In this document: positions 34,482 to 43,121 of the stretch, piece by piece
Layout: each line of letters begins with the position of its first letter
Position numbering within the stretch: the stretch's first letter is position 1
NCBI RefSeq assembly: GCF_001634625.1
Contig: NZ_LRSE01000013.1
Coordinates: 25,955-89,954, forward strand
Direction: 5' to 3'
From: Croceicoccus bisphenolivorans
Lineage (GTDB): Bacteria > Pseudomonadota > Alphaproteobacteria > Sphingomonadales > Sphingomonadaceae
DNA: 64,000 bases
The notes under the pieces: generated by a model
Seen by the model: the letters and a program-made list of their open reading frames with translations, nothing else
Database searches by the model: none
What the model was told of the DNA's origin: nothing
Made by a program: the position numbers and the translations under genes

Positions 34482-34834
34482 GGTTCCAGCACGCAGCCCC
34501 AGCCTTCGCGGTAGGTCGCCGTCGTGCTCGACACCAGCGGTACGCTGGCGGTGACGGACTTTGCCGTGGTGTCCTCGCTCAGCGAGACCATCGCCATCCC
34601 GTCGACGAAATCCTTTTCGCAATCGCCCAGTTCGCGCCCGCCGATGAAGCGGCAGGAACAGGCCATGCGCGCGCCGAAGGCCGTTCCCGCCTCTGCCTGC
34701 GACGTCAGCGGCTGCCAGCCCCAGAAGGCGATCACGGCGACAAGCGCGCCGCCGCCAAGCACGACCTTGGAGCGGGTGCGGGCAGGCTGGCGCGAATGGG
34801 TTGTGCGGGCGGGTTTCGAATTGCTTGGGGGCAT
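34469..34834 (-). CDS. Hypothetical protein with one membrane segment
   Basis: A 121-residue protein with a basic N-terminus, one membrane segment (KVVLGGGALVAVIAFWGW) and a periplasmic-type domain with cysteines in ARMACSCRFIGGRELGDCEKDF and [14 protein letters not shown]. Four cysteines in the exported part suggest disulfides. It is divergent from the serine hydrolase 52 bases away and overlaps the 3' end of the convergent gene. No function recognised. Confidence 0.7.
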   Translation of the reverse strand: MPPSNSKPARTTHSRQPARTRSKVVLGGGALVAVIAFWGWQPLTSQAEAGTAFGARMACSCRFIGGRELGDCEKDFVDGMAMVSLSEDTTAKSVTASVPLVSSTTATYREGWGCVLEPYED

Positions 34835-34886
34835 CTTTGCGGGCGACTTGCCTTGGGTGGGTAATGTGGTCGATCAGGCGCCGGTC

Positions 34887-36026
34887 ATGCCGCGCCGCGT
34901 CCTCCCTATCCTTGCCGCCGTTCTGCTGCCAGTCCTTTGCGCCTGCGATGCGACCGACGGCGCGGGCCTGCCGCCCCCGCCTTCCGCCGAATCGATGGCT
35001 GCGCTGGCCAAAGGGGACATCGGCGCATCGCGCGAAAACCTTGCCCGCGCCATCGACGGCGTGTTCGCGCAAGAGGCTGGCGAGACCCGCGCATTGATCG
35101 TCATGCACGGCACCAGAATCGTGGCCGAACGCTATGGCGAGGGATATGCAGACGACACGCGCTTTGTCGGCTGGTCGCTCACCAAGACGGTGACCGGCGT
35201 CGTCATCGGCATGCTGATCGCAGACGGTTCGCTGGCGCTGGACCAGCCCGCCCCGCTGCCCCGCTGGCAACGCGGCGGCGATCCGCGCGCGACGATCACC
35301 GTACGCGAACTGCTGCAGATGCGATCCGGCCTCAGGCACGAAGAGGTGGGCGAACCGAACTACACCGGCGACACGCCGCGCATGCTCTACCTCGACGGGC
35401 GGGACGACATGGCGCACTACGCCGAAACCCAGCCACTCGATGCCGATCCGGGAAAGGACTGGAACTATTCCAGCGCGACGAGCGTGATCCTGTCCGATGT
35501 CGCGACACGCGCGCTGACTTCATCGGAAAAACCGGCGGAACGGCAGGCCGCCATGGCCGGATACCTCCACGAACGGCTGTTCGGCCCGCTGGGCATGACC
35601 AGCGCGGTGCCGGAATTCGATGCGCGCGGCACGTTCATCGGCGGATCGATGCTTCACGCCACGGCGCGCGACTGGGCGAAATTCGGCGCGATGCTGCGCG
35701 ACAGCGGCCTTGCCGAGAACCGCGTGCGGGTGATTCCGCGCAGCTGGGTCCGCTTCATGATCACGCCAAGCCCTGCAGATCCCGCCTATGGCGCACATCT
35801 ATGGCTGAACCGCACCCGCCCCGAAGGGCGCGAGCCGGTGCTGTTTCCGGGCAAGGCGTCGGACCGCGTCTTCGCGATGCTGGGCTTTCGCGGGCAATAC
35901 GTGGTGATCTCACCCGAACAGGATCTGGTGATCGTCCGGCTTGGCGATACGCGCGGTGAAGAGGCGGAAAGCCGGTTGCGGGAGGCGATGGCAACGCTCC
36001 TCTCCCGCTTTCCGAAAGCTCAGTAG
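34887..36026 (+). CDS. Serine hydrolase (beta-lactamase class C fold), lipoprotein
   Basis: A 379-residue penicillin-binding-protein-like serine hydrolase. SLTKTVTG is the SxxK catalytic motif, NYSSA is at the YxN position (Asn replaced by Ser), and GFRGQYVVI lies at the third motif region. MPRRVLPILAAVLLPVLCAC is a lipoprotein signal, so it is probably membrane-anchored in the periplasm. Members hydrolyse esters, amides or peptides; beta-lactam hydrolysis cannot be assumed. ATG 34887 gives the signal peptide; the longer in-frame reading is rejected. The 3' end overlaps the convergent phzF-like gene by seven bases. Confidence 0.88.
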   Translation: MPRRVLPILAAVLLPVLCACDATDGAGLPPPPSAESMAALAKGDIGASRENLARAIDGVFAQEAGETRALIVMHGTRIVAERYGEGYADDTRFVGWSLTKTVTGVVIGMLIADGSLALDQPAPLPRWQRGGDPRATITVRELLQMRSGLRHEEVGEPNYTGDTPRMLYLDGRDDMAHYAETQPLDADPGKDWNYSSATSVILSDVATRALTSSEKPAERQAAMAGYLHERLFGPLGMTSAVPEFDARGTFIGGSMLHATARDWAKFGAMLRDSGLAENRVRVIPRSWVRFMITPSPADPAYGAHLWLNRTRPEGREPVLFPGKASDRVFAMLGFRGQYVVISPEQDLVIVRLGDTRGEEAESRLREAMATLLSRFPKAQ

Positions 36027-36814
36027 CGGAACAGCCCCTCAAGGATCGTGACGCACTGCCCGCCAAGCCACGCCGTCCCGCCATCCAGCCGGCAGGTCAG
36101 CCTGCCGCCGCGGCGTGAAGCCTGAAACGCGGTAAATTCGTCGCGCCCCAGCCGCTTTGCCCAGAACGGCGTCAGCGCCGCATGGGCCGATCCGGTGACG
36201 CTATCCTCGTCCACGCCCGCGCCGGGCACGAATACGCGGCTGACGACATCGGTGTCGTGCCCGGGTGAAGTGCAGATGAACTGGTCGTCGCCCAGCGCTC
36301 CCAGTGCCTTCATGTCCGGGGCAAGCGCGCGCACGGTCGCTTCATCCGCGAACAGGAAGATGCCGTAGCGATCGGGCGAACGGTTTACGGCAATCGGCGC
36401 GACACCCAGCGCGGCAACCGCCTGCGGGTATTCGCCCGGCTCCGTGGGAATCGCGGGCAGGGCAACTTCGTACTCCCCGTCCTTGCGCCGCACGGTCAGG
36501 ACACCGGCCTGCCGCGTCAGGAAACGCACTGCCTCTCCGCCGTCGCGGGTTAGCAGGACGTGCCCCGCCGCCAGCGTCGCATGGCCGCACAGGCGAATTT
36601 CGCAGGCAGGTGTGAACCATCGCAACTGCCAGTCCGCATCCGCACCGTCATGCGGCACGAGGAAGGCGGTTTCCGCGAAATTGTTCTCCTCCGCGATGCG
36701 CTGCAAAGTCGCATCGTCCGGAAAACCGCCATCGTAGACCATCACCGCCGCCTGATTGCCGGCAAAGGGCGCGGGCGCGAAGGCGTCCACGTGCCAATAG
36801 GGAACGGCAGGCAC
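36020..36814 (-). CDS. PhzF-family isomerase
   Basis: A 264-residue protein of the PhzF/diaminopimelate epimerase fold. MPAVPYWHVDAFAPAPFAGNQAAV is the N-terminal signature, RIAEENNFAETAFL carries the catalytic Glu, WFTPACEIRLCGHATLAAGHVL and DEDSVTGSAHAAL are the other conserved blocks. The substrate of most family members is unknown; no phenazine genes occur here. It starts three bases after the CDF stop and is probably part of the pdxH-CDF-phzF transcript. Confidence 0.93.
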   Translation of the reverse strand: MPAVPYWHVDAFAPAPFAGNQAAVMVYDGGFPDDATLQRIAEENNFAETAFLVPHDGADADWQLRWFTPACEIRLCGHATLAAGHVLLTRDGGEAVRFLTRQAGVLTVRRKDGEYEVALPAIPTEPGEYPQAVAALGVAPIAVNRSPDRYGIFLFADEATVRALAPDMKALGALGDDQFICTSPGHDTDVVSRVFVPGAGVDEDSVTGSAHAALTPFWAKRLGRDEFTAFQASRRGGRLTCRLDGGTAWLGGQCVTILEGLFRY

Positions 36815-36817
36815 GGC

Positions 36818-37831
36818 TCAGGCTTCCCGCGCAGCTTCCGGGCGGATCAGGGTGCCATCGTCCTTAACGTCCGCTCCCACACCTTCGGTCAGCAGGTCGA
36901 CCGGCACTCCGACGTCGGGTTCGACATGCCCTTCCGGGTCGGTGTGAATCAGGAACTCGGTATCGGGAAATTCGGCCAGCAGCTTCGCTTCGATCTCGTC
37001 CATCACGTCGTGCGCCCGCGCCACGGTCATGTTCGCATCAACGGTAATGTGAAACTGCGCGAAATCGCGCGATCCGGCGGTGCGGGTGCGCAGATCGTGC
37101 AGCCCGTGCAGTTCCGGATTGTCGCGAATGGTGTCCAGCAGACGCTGCCGCTTTTCCGGTGGCCATTCCCTGTCCATCAGGTTGTCGATCGCGTGCTGGC
37201 TGGCGGCAAGCGCATTCCAGCCAAGCCAGCCCGCGATGCCCAGCGCGAACAGCGGGTCCGCACCGGTCAGCCCGGCATACTGGTCCAGTGCCAGCGCCGC
37301 GATGACGCCAAGGTTCAGCAGGATATCCGACTGGTAATGCACGTGATCGGTCTGGATCGCGATACTGCCGGTACGGCGGATGACGTGGCGTTGCCACGCC
37401 AGCAGCAGGACCGTCGCCGCCATCGCGATCAGCGATACGGTAATGCCCATGCCCGCTTCTTCCACCTGCCCGCCGCCCAGCCACACACTGATCGCCCGCG
37501 CGGCAAGGCCGACGGCGGAGATTGAGATCAGCACCACCTGCACCAGTGCGGCCAGCGCTTCCGCCTTGCCGTGGCCGAAGCGGTGGTCGTTGTCCGCCGG
37601 GATTGCCGCGACCCACACACCGATGAGCGTGACGAGGCTGGCGACGAGATCGAGCGCGGTGTCGGCAAGGCTGCCCAGCATTGCGGTCGATCCGGTCTGG
37701 ATCGCGGCATAGATCTTCAGCGCCAACAGCAACAGCGCCACCGACATGCTGGCGATGGCGGCACTGCGCGTCAGGTTGCCGCGCTCTGCGGCCCGTTCAT
37801 GCGCCGACTGCGTAGGCGGCCCCTCTGTCAC
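36818..37831 (-). CDS. Cation diffusion facilitator transporter
   Basis: A 337-residue CDF (FieF/ZitB type) transporter that exports Zn, Fe, Cd or similar divalent ions by proton antiport. Six membrane helices; DTALDLVASL and DHVHYQSDILLNLGV hold the aspartate and histidine metal-site residues, and DHRFGHGKAEALAA is the family loop. A C-terminal metallochaperone-like domain (FHITVDANMTVARAHDVMDEIE) is present. The start is the GTG at 37831, overlapping the pdxH stop as GTGA. Metal specificity not determined. Confidence 0.94.
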   Translation of the reverse strand: MTEGPPTQSAHERAAERGNLTRSAAIASMSVALLLLALKIYAAIQTGSTAMLGSLADTALDLVASLVTLIGVWVAAIPADNDHRFGHGKAEALAALVQVVLISISAVGLAARAISVWLGGGQVEEAGMGITVSLIAMAATVLLLAWQRHVIRRTGSIAIQTDHVHYQSDILLNLGVIAALALDQYAGLTGADPLFALGIAGWLGWNALAASQHAIDNLMDREWPPEKRQRLLDTIRDNPELHGLHDLRTRTAGSRDFAQFHITVDANMTVARAHDVMDEIEAKLLAEFPDTEFLIHTDPEGHVEPDVGVPVDLLTEGVGADVKDDGTLIRPEAAREA

Positions 37832-38511
37832 GGGTAGAGCAGCGTGCTGGCCCAGCCGGTCGCGCTACGCGTGAAACGGCGGCGTTCGTGCAGGCGGAAC
37901 TGGCGATCCTGCCAGAATTCGATCGCTTGCGGGATAAGGCGATAACCGCCCCAGTGGGCGGGACGCGGCACGTCCTTCCCCTCGTAACGGCGGCGCACGT
38001 CTTCGAAGCGGGACAGGAATTCGCGCCGGTCGGCCATCGGGGCCGACTGGTCCGATGCCTGCGCGCCAAGCTGCGAATCGCGAGCGCGGCTGGCGAAATA
38101 GGCGTCGGCCATCGCGTCACTCACCGGCTCCAGAGGCCCCTCGATCCGGATCTGGCGGCGCAGGCTTTTCCAGTGGAACAGCAAGGCGGCCTGCGGATTG
38201 GCGGCGATCTCGCTGCCCTTGCGGCTGAGCTGGTTGGTATAGAAGACGAAACCGCCCCCCTCACCCAGATCGGCGCCATATCCCTTCAGCAGGACCATGC
38301 GGACGGATGGTGCGCCGCTGGTGCTTGCGGTGGCAAGCGCCATTGCGTTCGAATCGTTCGGTTCGCTTTCGCGCGCTTCGGCATACCATTCGTCGAAAAG
38401 ACGGAAGGGATCGCCGGTGGGGATTGCATCTTCGGCCAGGAGTTCGGGTTCCACGTGCAGCCAGTCCGGTAATTTGAAGTTCGTGACGATTTGGACGGAG
38501 AGCCGAAACAA
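37828..38511 (-). CDS. pdxH: Pyridoxamine 5'-phosphate oxidase
   Basis: PdxH oxidises pyridoxine or pyridoxamine phosphate to pyridoxal phosphate using [61 protein letters not shown] and HERRRF are family blocks for FMN and substrate. No ATG precedes the conserved core. TTG at 38511 (227 residues) has a G-rich stretch too close to the start, and GTG at 38454 would give 208 residues, so the start is uncertain. It is coupled by a 4-base overlap to the CDF gene and divergent from dnaJ. Confidence 0.93.
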   Translation of the reverse strand: MFRLSVQIVTNFKLPDWLHVEPELLAEDAIPTGDPFRLFDEWYAEARESEPNDSNAMALATASTSGAPSVRMVLLKGYGADLGEGGGFVFYTNQLSRKGSEIAANPQAALLFHWKSLRRQIRIEGPLEPVSDAMADAYFASRARDSQLGAQASDQSAPMADRREFLSRFEDVRRRYEGKDVPRPAHWGGYRLIPQAIEFWQDRQFRLHERRRFTRSATGWASTLLYP

Positions 38512-38582
38512 CCCCCCGTTCCATCAACATAGGCACTGCCCAGTTGTTGCGCAAAGCGCAAACGCTACCTAGCTATTCGCTC

Positions 38583-39548
38583 ATGGCCGATCCCTATTCG
38601 ATCCTTGGCGTCACGCGCACCGCAAGCGAGAAGGACATCAAGTCCGCCTATCGCAAGCTGGCGAAGGAGCTGCACCCCGACCGCAACAAGGACAATCCCA
38701 AGGCGGCGGAGAAATTCTCCGACGTGACGAAGGCGTACGACCTCCTGTCCGACAAGGACAAGCGTGCGCAGTTCGATCGCGGCGAAATCGACCTCGACGG
38801 CAATCCGCAGATGCCCTTCGGCATGGGTGGCGGTTTCGGCGGGGGCAGGCGGCCCGGCGGCGCTGGTCCTGGTGGGCGCGGTTTCGGCGGGGGCGAGGAA
38901 GTCGACCTGTCGGACCTGTTCGAAGGCATTTTCGGCGGTGGCCGCGGCCAGCGCGGCGGCCCCGGTGCGGGCGGACCGTTCGGCGGCATGGGTGGCGGAA
39001 TGGGCGGCGGCCCGCGTCGTCCCCCGCCAAAGGGCGCGAGCGTGCAGTACCGGCTGGCCGTGACGCTGACCGACATCGCCAACCTCTCGCCCCAGCGGAT
39101 CACCTTGTCCGATGGCAAGACGATCGACCTGAAACTGCCCAACGGGGCGGAAGACGGCACCCAGATGCGCCTGTCGGGCAAGGGGGAGCAAGGCCCCGGC
39201 GGTGCGGGCGATGCCATCGTCACGATTGTCGAAAAACCGCACGCCTTCTTCCGTAGGGATGGCGACGATGTGCGCCTCGAACTGCCCGTCACGCTGGACG
39301 AGGCGGTGAACGGCGCCAAGGTGAAAGTGCCCACCACCAGCGGCGCGGTCATGCTGACTGTTGCGCCCGGCAGCTCCTCGGGCAAGGTCCTGCGCCTGAA
39401 AGGCAAGGGTTTCACGCGCAAGGACGGCAGCCGCGGCGACCAGCTCGTCACGCTGGAGATCGACATTCCCGAATCCGATACCGACCTGAAGCAGCGGCTG
39501 GACGGCTGGAGCGACGGCAGAACCGTCCGCGCGAAGCTGGGCGTGTGA
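38583..39548 (+). CDS. DnaJ/CbpA-type co-chaperone
   Basis: A 321-residue J-domain protein. The N-terminal J domain has the HPD tripeptide at residues 31-33, followed by a long Gly-rich linker (about 78-150) and the two-part C-terminal substrate-binding domain ([53 protein letters not shown]). The cysteine zinc-finger of true DnaJ is missing, so this is a type II (CbpA-like) partner of DnaK. ATG 38583; an upstream in-frame ATG at 38544 is less likely. BrkB-type gene follows. Confidence 0.93.
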   Translation: MADPYSILGVTRTASEKDIKSAYRKLAKELHPDRNKDNPKAAEKFSDVTKAYDLLSDKDKRAQFDRGEIDLDGNPQMPFGMGGGFGGGRRPGGAGPGGRGFGGGEEVDLSDLFEGIFGGGRGQRGGPGAGGPFGGMGGGMGGGPRRPPPKGASVQYRLAVTLTDIANLSPQRITLSDGKTIDLKLPNGAEDGTQMRLSGKGEQGPGGAGDAIVTIVEKPHAFFRRDGDDVRLELPVTLDEAVNGAKVKVPTTSGAVMLTVAPGSSSGKVLRLKGKGFTRKDGSRGDQLVTLEIDIPESDTDLKQRLDGWSDGRTVRAKLGV

Positions 39549-39585
39549 GCGTTCCGCAAACCCCGAAGCTGCCGGACAGGGCGGC

Positions 39586-40518
39586 GTGAAGCGACGGATA
39601 AAGCTGCATTTTCACCGGGTCCGGTCCGAAATCGGCCCCGGCACCCGCACATTCGCGATTCTGAAACGCGTGGCGCTGGGCGCATGGGAAGACGGGTTCA
39701 TCCATGCTGGCAACCTTGCCTACATGGCGATCCTGTCGCTGTTTCCGTTCTTCATCGTTGCCGCCGGCGTGTTCTCCCTGCTGGGCGATGCCGCTGACCG
39801 TACCGCCGCGATCAACGCGATCCTGCTGGCCGTGCCGCGCGTCGTGGCCGAAGTGGTGGAGCCGGTGGCGAGGGACGTGGTTTCCTCCCGCACCGGCTGG
39901 CTGCTGTGGGCCGGAGCGCTGTTCGGGCTGTGGACCGTGGGCAGCCTGATCGAAACGATTCGCGACATCCTGCACCGCGCCTATGGCACGAAACCCAGTT
40001 CCAGCTTCCTGCGCTATCGCATGCTGTCGGTCGCGGTGATCATCGGGTCGATCATCCTGCTCATGATGTCGCTTTCGGCACAGATCTACATCACCGCCGC
40101 GCAAGAGGCGATTGCCGCGTGGTTCCCCGATGCCGCCGACAAGGCGACGACGCTCTCGCTGTCGCGCATCCTGCCCGCGTTCGGCCTCATGCTCTCGCTC
40201 TGGCTGCTGTTCCTGACGCTGACGCCGCGCAAGTATCGCGATTCGCGCTATCCGAAATGGCCGGGCGCGCTGTTCGTCACCGGCTGGTGGATGCTGGTGA
40301 CGATGGTCCTGCCAATCGTTTTGCGCACCCTGTTCGCCTATGACCTGACATACGGAAGCCTTGCCGGGGTGATGATCGCCCTTTTCTTTTTCTGGCTTGT
40401 CGGGCTAGGGCTCGTCGTGGGCGCAGAACTGAACGCGGCGCTGGCTACCGAGCCTGCTGTCGGCGACGAACACAACAGGGAATCCGATGGCGAAACCGCC
40501 ACGGCAGGTCAGGAATGA
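39586..40518 (+). CDS. YihY/BrkB-family membrane protein
   Basis: A 310-residue membrane protein of the YihY/virulence factor BrkB family, with six hydrophobic segments. The signature begins WEDGFIHAGNLAYMAILSLFPFFIVAAG, and YDLTYGSLAGVMIALFFFWLVGLGLVVGAELNA is the conserved C-terminal block. The once-proposed RNase BN activity belongs to another protein; the function is unclear. GTG start at 39586. The TGA stop is nine bases before the fabI start, so co-transcription is likely. Confidence 0.9.
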   Translation: MKRRIKLHFHRVRSEIGPGTRTFAILKRVALGAWEDGFIHAGNLAYMAILSLFPFFIVAAGVFSLLGDAADRTAAINAILLAVPRVVAEVVEPVARDVVSSRTGWLLWAGALFGLWTVGSLIETIRDILHRAYGTKPSSSFLRYRMLSVAVIIGSIILLMMSLSAQIYITAAQEAIAAWFPDAADKATTLSLSRILPAFGLMLSLWLLFLTLTPRKYRDSRYPKWPGALFVTGWWMLVTMVLPIVLRTLFAYDLTYGSLAGVMIALFFFWLVGLGLVVGAELNAALATEPAVGDEHNRESDGETATAGQE

Positions 40519-40527
40519 GTGCATAAG

Positions 40528-41352
40528 ATGGACGAACAGGCTATCCCCACCGGTACGCTGATGCAGGGCAAGCGCGGGCTCATCATGGGTCTGGCCAATG
40601 ACAAGTCGCTCGCCTGGGGCATCGCCAAGGCGCTTCGTGCGCAAGGCGCGGAACTGGCGTTTTCCTATCAGGGCGAGGCTTTGGCCAAGCGCGTGCGTCC
40701 GCTGGCCGAAAGCCTTGGCAGCGATTTCCTGCTGGAATGCGACGTGTCAGACATGGACGCGCTCGACACCGCGTTCGAAACGCTGGCGGCGCGCTGGCCC
40801 ACGATCGACTTCGTGGTCCATGCCATCGGCTTTTCGGACAAGAACGAGCTGCGCGGCAAATATGTCGACACCAGCCTCGAAAACTTCCTGATGACGATGA
40901 ACATCTCGGCCTACAGCCTTGTCGCCGTTACCAAGCGTGCGGCGGCGATGATGCCCGATGGCGGATCGATCGTGACGCTCACGTATTACGGCGCGGAAAA
41001 GGTCGTGCCACACTACAACGTCATGGGCGTGGCGAAGGCTGCGCTGGAAACCAGCGTGCAGTATCTTGCCAACGATCTTGGCCCGCAGAACATCCGCGTC
41101 AACGCGATCTCGGCTGGGCCGATCAAGACGCTGGCAGCCAGCGGCATCGGCGATTTCCGCTACATCCTGAAATGGAACGAGCTGAACAGCCCGATGCGCC
41201 GCAACGTCACGATCGAGGATGTGGGCGGATCGGCGCTCTACTTCCTGTCCAGCCTGTCATCGGGTGTGACGGGCGAAACCCATCATGTCGATTGCGGCTA
41301 CCACGTCATCGGCATGAAGCAGGAAGACGCGCCCGATATCGCGCTGAGTTAA
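40528..41352 (+). CDS. fabI: Enoyl-ACP reductase (NADH) FabI
   Basis: A 274-residue short-chain-dehydrogenase-fold enzyme carrying out the last step of each fatty-acid elongation cycle; it is the target of triclosan and isoniazid-type inhibitors. GKRGLIMGLANDKSLAWGIA is the NAD-binding N-terminus, and Tyr163 and Lys170 in YNVMGVAK are the catalytic Y-x6-K pair. ISAGPIKTLAASGIGDF is the substrate loop. The ATG at 40528 is preferred; a GTG nine bases earlier abuts the upstream stop. Ends before a strong bidirectional terminator. Confidence 0.97.
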   Translation: MDEQAIPTGTLMQGKRGLIMGLANDKSLAWGIAKALRAQGAELAFSYQGEALAKRVRPLAESLGSDFLLECDVSDMDALDTAFETLAARWPTIDFVVHAIGFSDKNELRGKYVDTSLENFLMTMNISAYSLVAVTKRAAAMMPDGGSIVTLTYYGAEKVVPHYNVMGVAKAALETSVQYLANDLGPQNIRVNAISAGPIKTLAASGIGDFRYILKWNELNSPMRRNVTIEDVGGSALYFLSSLSSGVTGETHHVDCGYHVIGMKQEDAPDIALS

Positions 41353-41371
41353 ACGCGCGCTTCACGACACG

Positions 41372-41408
41372 AAAAAGGGGCGCGGAGATCGTATCCGCGC
41401 CCCTTTTT
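41372..41408. terminator. Bidirectional terminator after fabI
   Basis: AAAAAGGGGCGCGGA pairs perfectly with TCCGCGCCCCTTTTT around seven bases. The A- and T-tracts allow termination of fabI (plus) and of the convergent gene ending at 41423 (minus). Confidence 0.93.
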
Positions 41409-41422
41409 GCATGATTTCAAAC

Positions 41423-41983
41423 TTACTGGGCCGGATCGGGCAATGGCGTGGCATCCGCATCGCCGGCGGCTGCTTCCTGCGCCTTGCGACGGGCCTCGTA
41501 CTCGGCCTCGATCGCTTCGACACGCTGCTGATCCAGCCGCGCAGTCTCGTCGATTTCGGAAAGACGTTCGGCCCGCGCCTCTGCCACCAGCTTGCCCATC
41601 TGCACATCGGAACTGTTGCGCTTTTCGGCATAGGCCTGATCGATTTCGGCCAGCGAGCAACCGGTCTGCCCCTCGGCACCGACGGTATTGCAACTGCCCG
41701 CGCCGGTCGCGCCGACGTTGCGGTTGGCCGCAACGCGTTCGGCCCATGCCTCGTTCTGCTTGGATTCGCTCTGCCGCAGGTTCTGCGGAATGCGATAGGG
41801 ATCTTCCTGCCGCACGCAGACGGTGATCTGGTCCGCGGTGGAGGGCGGGCATTCCTGATCGCCATAGACGATGACCTGGTTCACCGGCACATCCGCTTCC
41901 TGCGCGGCGGCGGGGGCTGCGAAAAGCAGCGCGGGGCCGAAGGTGCCAACGGCTGCCAGTGCGGTGGTGAGCATACGGGTCAT
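41423..41983 (-). CDS. Secreted hypothetical protein (186 aa)
   Basis: A 186-residue exported protein: signal peptide MTRMLTTALAAVGTFGPALLFAAPAAAQ, probably cleaved after AQA-type ...AAAQ. The mature part has a short N-terminal domain with cysteines (VYGDQECPPSTADQITVCVR, GSCNTVGAEGQTGCSL) and a charged helical C-terminal half with many Arg and Glu residues, likely coiled-coil. No family is named with confidence. Single gene between two terminator/promoter regions. Confidence 0.75.
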   Translation of the reverse strand: MTRMLTTALAAVGTFGPALLFAAPAAAQEADVPVNQVIVYGDQECPPSTADQITVCVRQEDPYRIPQNLRQSESKQNEAWAERVAANRNVGATGAGSCNTVGAEGQTGCSLAEIDQAYAEKRNSSDVQMGKLVAEARAERLSEIDETARLDQQRVEAIEAEYEARRKAQEAAAGDADATPLPDPAQ

Positions 41984-42073
41984 GCTGTCTTGCGCCTCCT
42001 TAAGCGCGGGTTGTGTTCGGCCAATATAGGGCTGTCGTGCACTGAATGACAGGTGAAGCGCGCCCTTGGCCCT

Positions 42074-42604
42074 TCAGATTCGTTTCGAAATAGCAATCGC
42101 CGCGCGGCAGCCCAGCCTGATCGCACCCGACAGCAGCGGATAGGCAGGTGCCCGTTCCGCCCCTGCGGCAAGCGCGGTTTCGCGATGCTCCCGCTCGTCC
42201 TCGCGGAATTCGCGGATCATGTCGCCCAGTTCCTTGTCATTGTCGCCAAGGGTGTCGAGCTGCTTCGTATAGTGCCGGTCGATCTCTTCTTCGACTGCGG
42301 CGGTGCAGGCCATGGCCGCTTCCGGCCCGATCAGCGCCGTTGCCGCGCCCAGTGCAAAGCCCGCCACGTCCCAGAAGGGCTGCAGCGCCGTGGGGCGCAC
42401 GCCGCGTTCGTTCATCAATACGTTGAAACGGTGGAGATGGTCTGCTTCCTGCAGCGCCATCGCGGAAATATCGCCCGCGCCGGGTGCGCGGTCACCCATC
42501 ACCGCCAGTTGCCCGGCATAGATGCGCGTCGCCCCGAACTCCCCCGCCTGATCGACGCGGATCATCTGTTCGATCGTCTCGGTTCCGGGAGTTTCTCTGC
42601 TCAT
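42074..42604 (-). CDS. coq7: Demethoxyubiquinone hydroxylase Coq7
   Basis: A 176-residue di-iron monooxygenase catalysing the penultimate C6 hydroxylation in ubiquinone synthesis. The ferritin-like four-helix bundle has metal ligands in VDQAGEFGATRIYAGQ (Glu), LQEADHLHRFN (ExxH), AAVEEEIDRHY (Glu) and FREDEREHRET (ExxH). It is a membrane-associated enzyme without helical spans. The ATG is three bases after the dsbB stop, an operon arrangement. Confidence 0.96.
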   Translation of the reverse strand: MSRETPGTETIEQMIRVDQAGEFGATRIYAGQLAVMGDRAPGAGDISAMALQEADHLHRFNVLMNERGVRPTALQPFWDVAGFALGAATALIGPEAAMACTAAVEEEIDRHYTKQLDTLGDNDKELGDMIREFREDEREHRETALAAGAERAPAYPLLSGAIRLGCRAAIAISKRI

Positions 42605-42607
42605 GCT

Positions 42608-43096
42608 TTATCCAACGCGCGAATTGCCGGTCCGTGCCGAAAGCACCAGAACGACGATGCCAGCCGTGGCGGAAATCAGGAAATTCCAGCCCGCCATCGA
42701 AATGCCGAACAGGCTCCACTGCACCTCGTCACAACGCACCGTCGGTGCGCCCATGATCGCGTCCAGCGCCGACTGCCCTTCGCCGACGGAAAGCGCGGTG
42801 CACTGCGTGAACCCTTCCCACCAGCCGTATTCCACACCGGCGTGAAAGGCGCCGATCAGGCCGGACACGAGGATCGCCACGCCCGCCAGCCGCACCAGCC
42901 ATTTCGTCACCGCTTCGGTGCCGACCATGAAGGCGAGAACAGCAAATCCCAGTGCCGCATAGTGGGCATAACGCTGCCACCAGCACATCTCGCAGGGGTA
43001 GAGCCCGCCGAAATATTCGAAGGAATAGGCCCCCGCCAGCAAGGCCGCCGGAACGGCCAGCGCGATCAGGCGCGCGCGGGAAAGGCTGTCTGTCAT
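42608..43096 (-). CDS. dsbB: DsbB-family disulfide bond protein
   Basis: A 162-residue, four-helix membrane protein. GGLYPCEMCWWQRYAHY holds the redox CxxC of periplasmic loop 1, and the second cysteine pair is in the second loop (FTQCTALSVGEGQSALDAIMGAPTVRCDEVQWSLFG). DsbB reoxidises the DsbA thiol oxidase and passes electrons to ubiquinone, which fits well next to coq7. ATG 43096, 25 bases after the ctpA stop on the same strand. Confidence 0.94.
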   Translation of the reverse strand: MTDSLSRARLIALAVPAALLAGAYSFEYFGGLYPCEMCWWQRYAHYAALGFAVLAFMVGTEAVTKWLVRLAGVAILVSGLIGAFHAGVEYGWWEGFTQCTALSVGEGQSALDAIMGAPTVRCDEVQWSLFGISMAGWNFLISATAGIVVLVLSARTGNSRVG

Positions 43097-43121
43097 CGCT
43101 GGTCTTGCCCCCGCAAGCTAA

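Noticed and set aside
36020..36814. Phenazine biosynthesis cluster
   Set aside because: The PhzF-family gene is alone among vitamin and transport genes; the family is much broader than phenazine synthesis.
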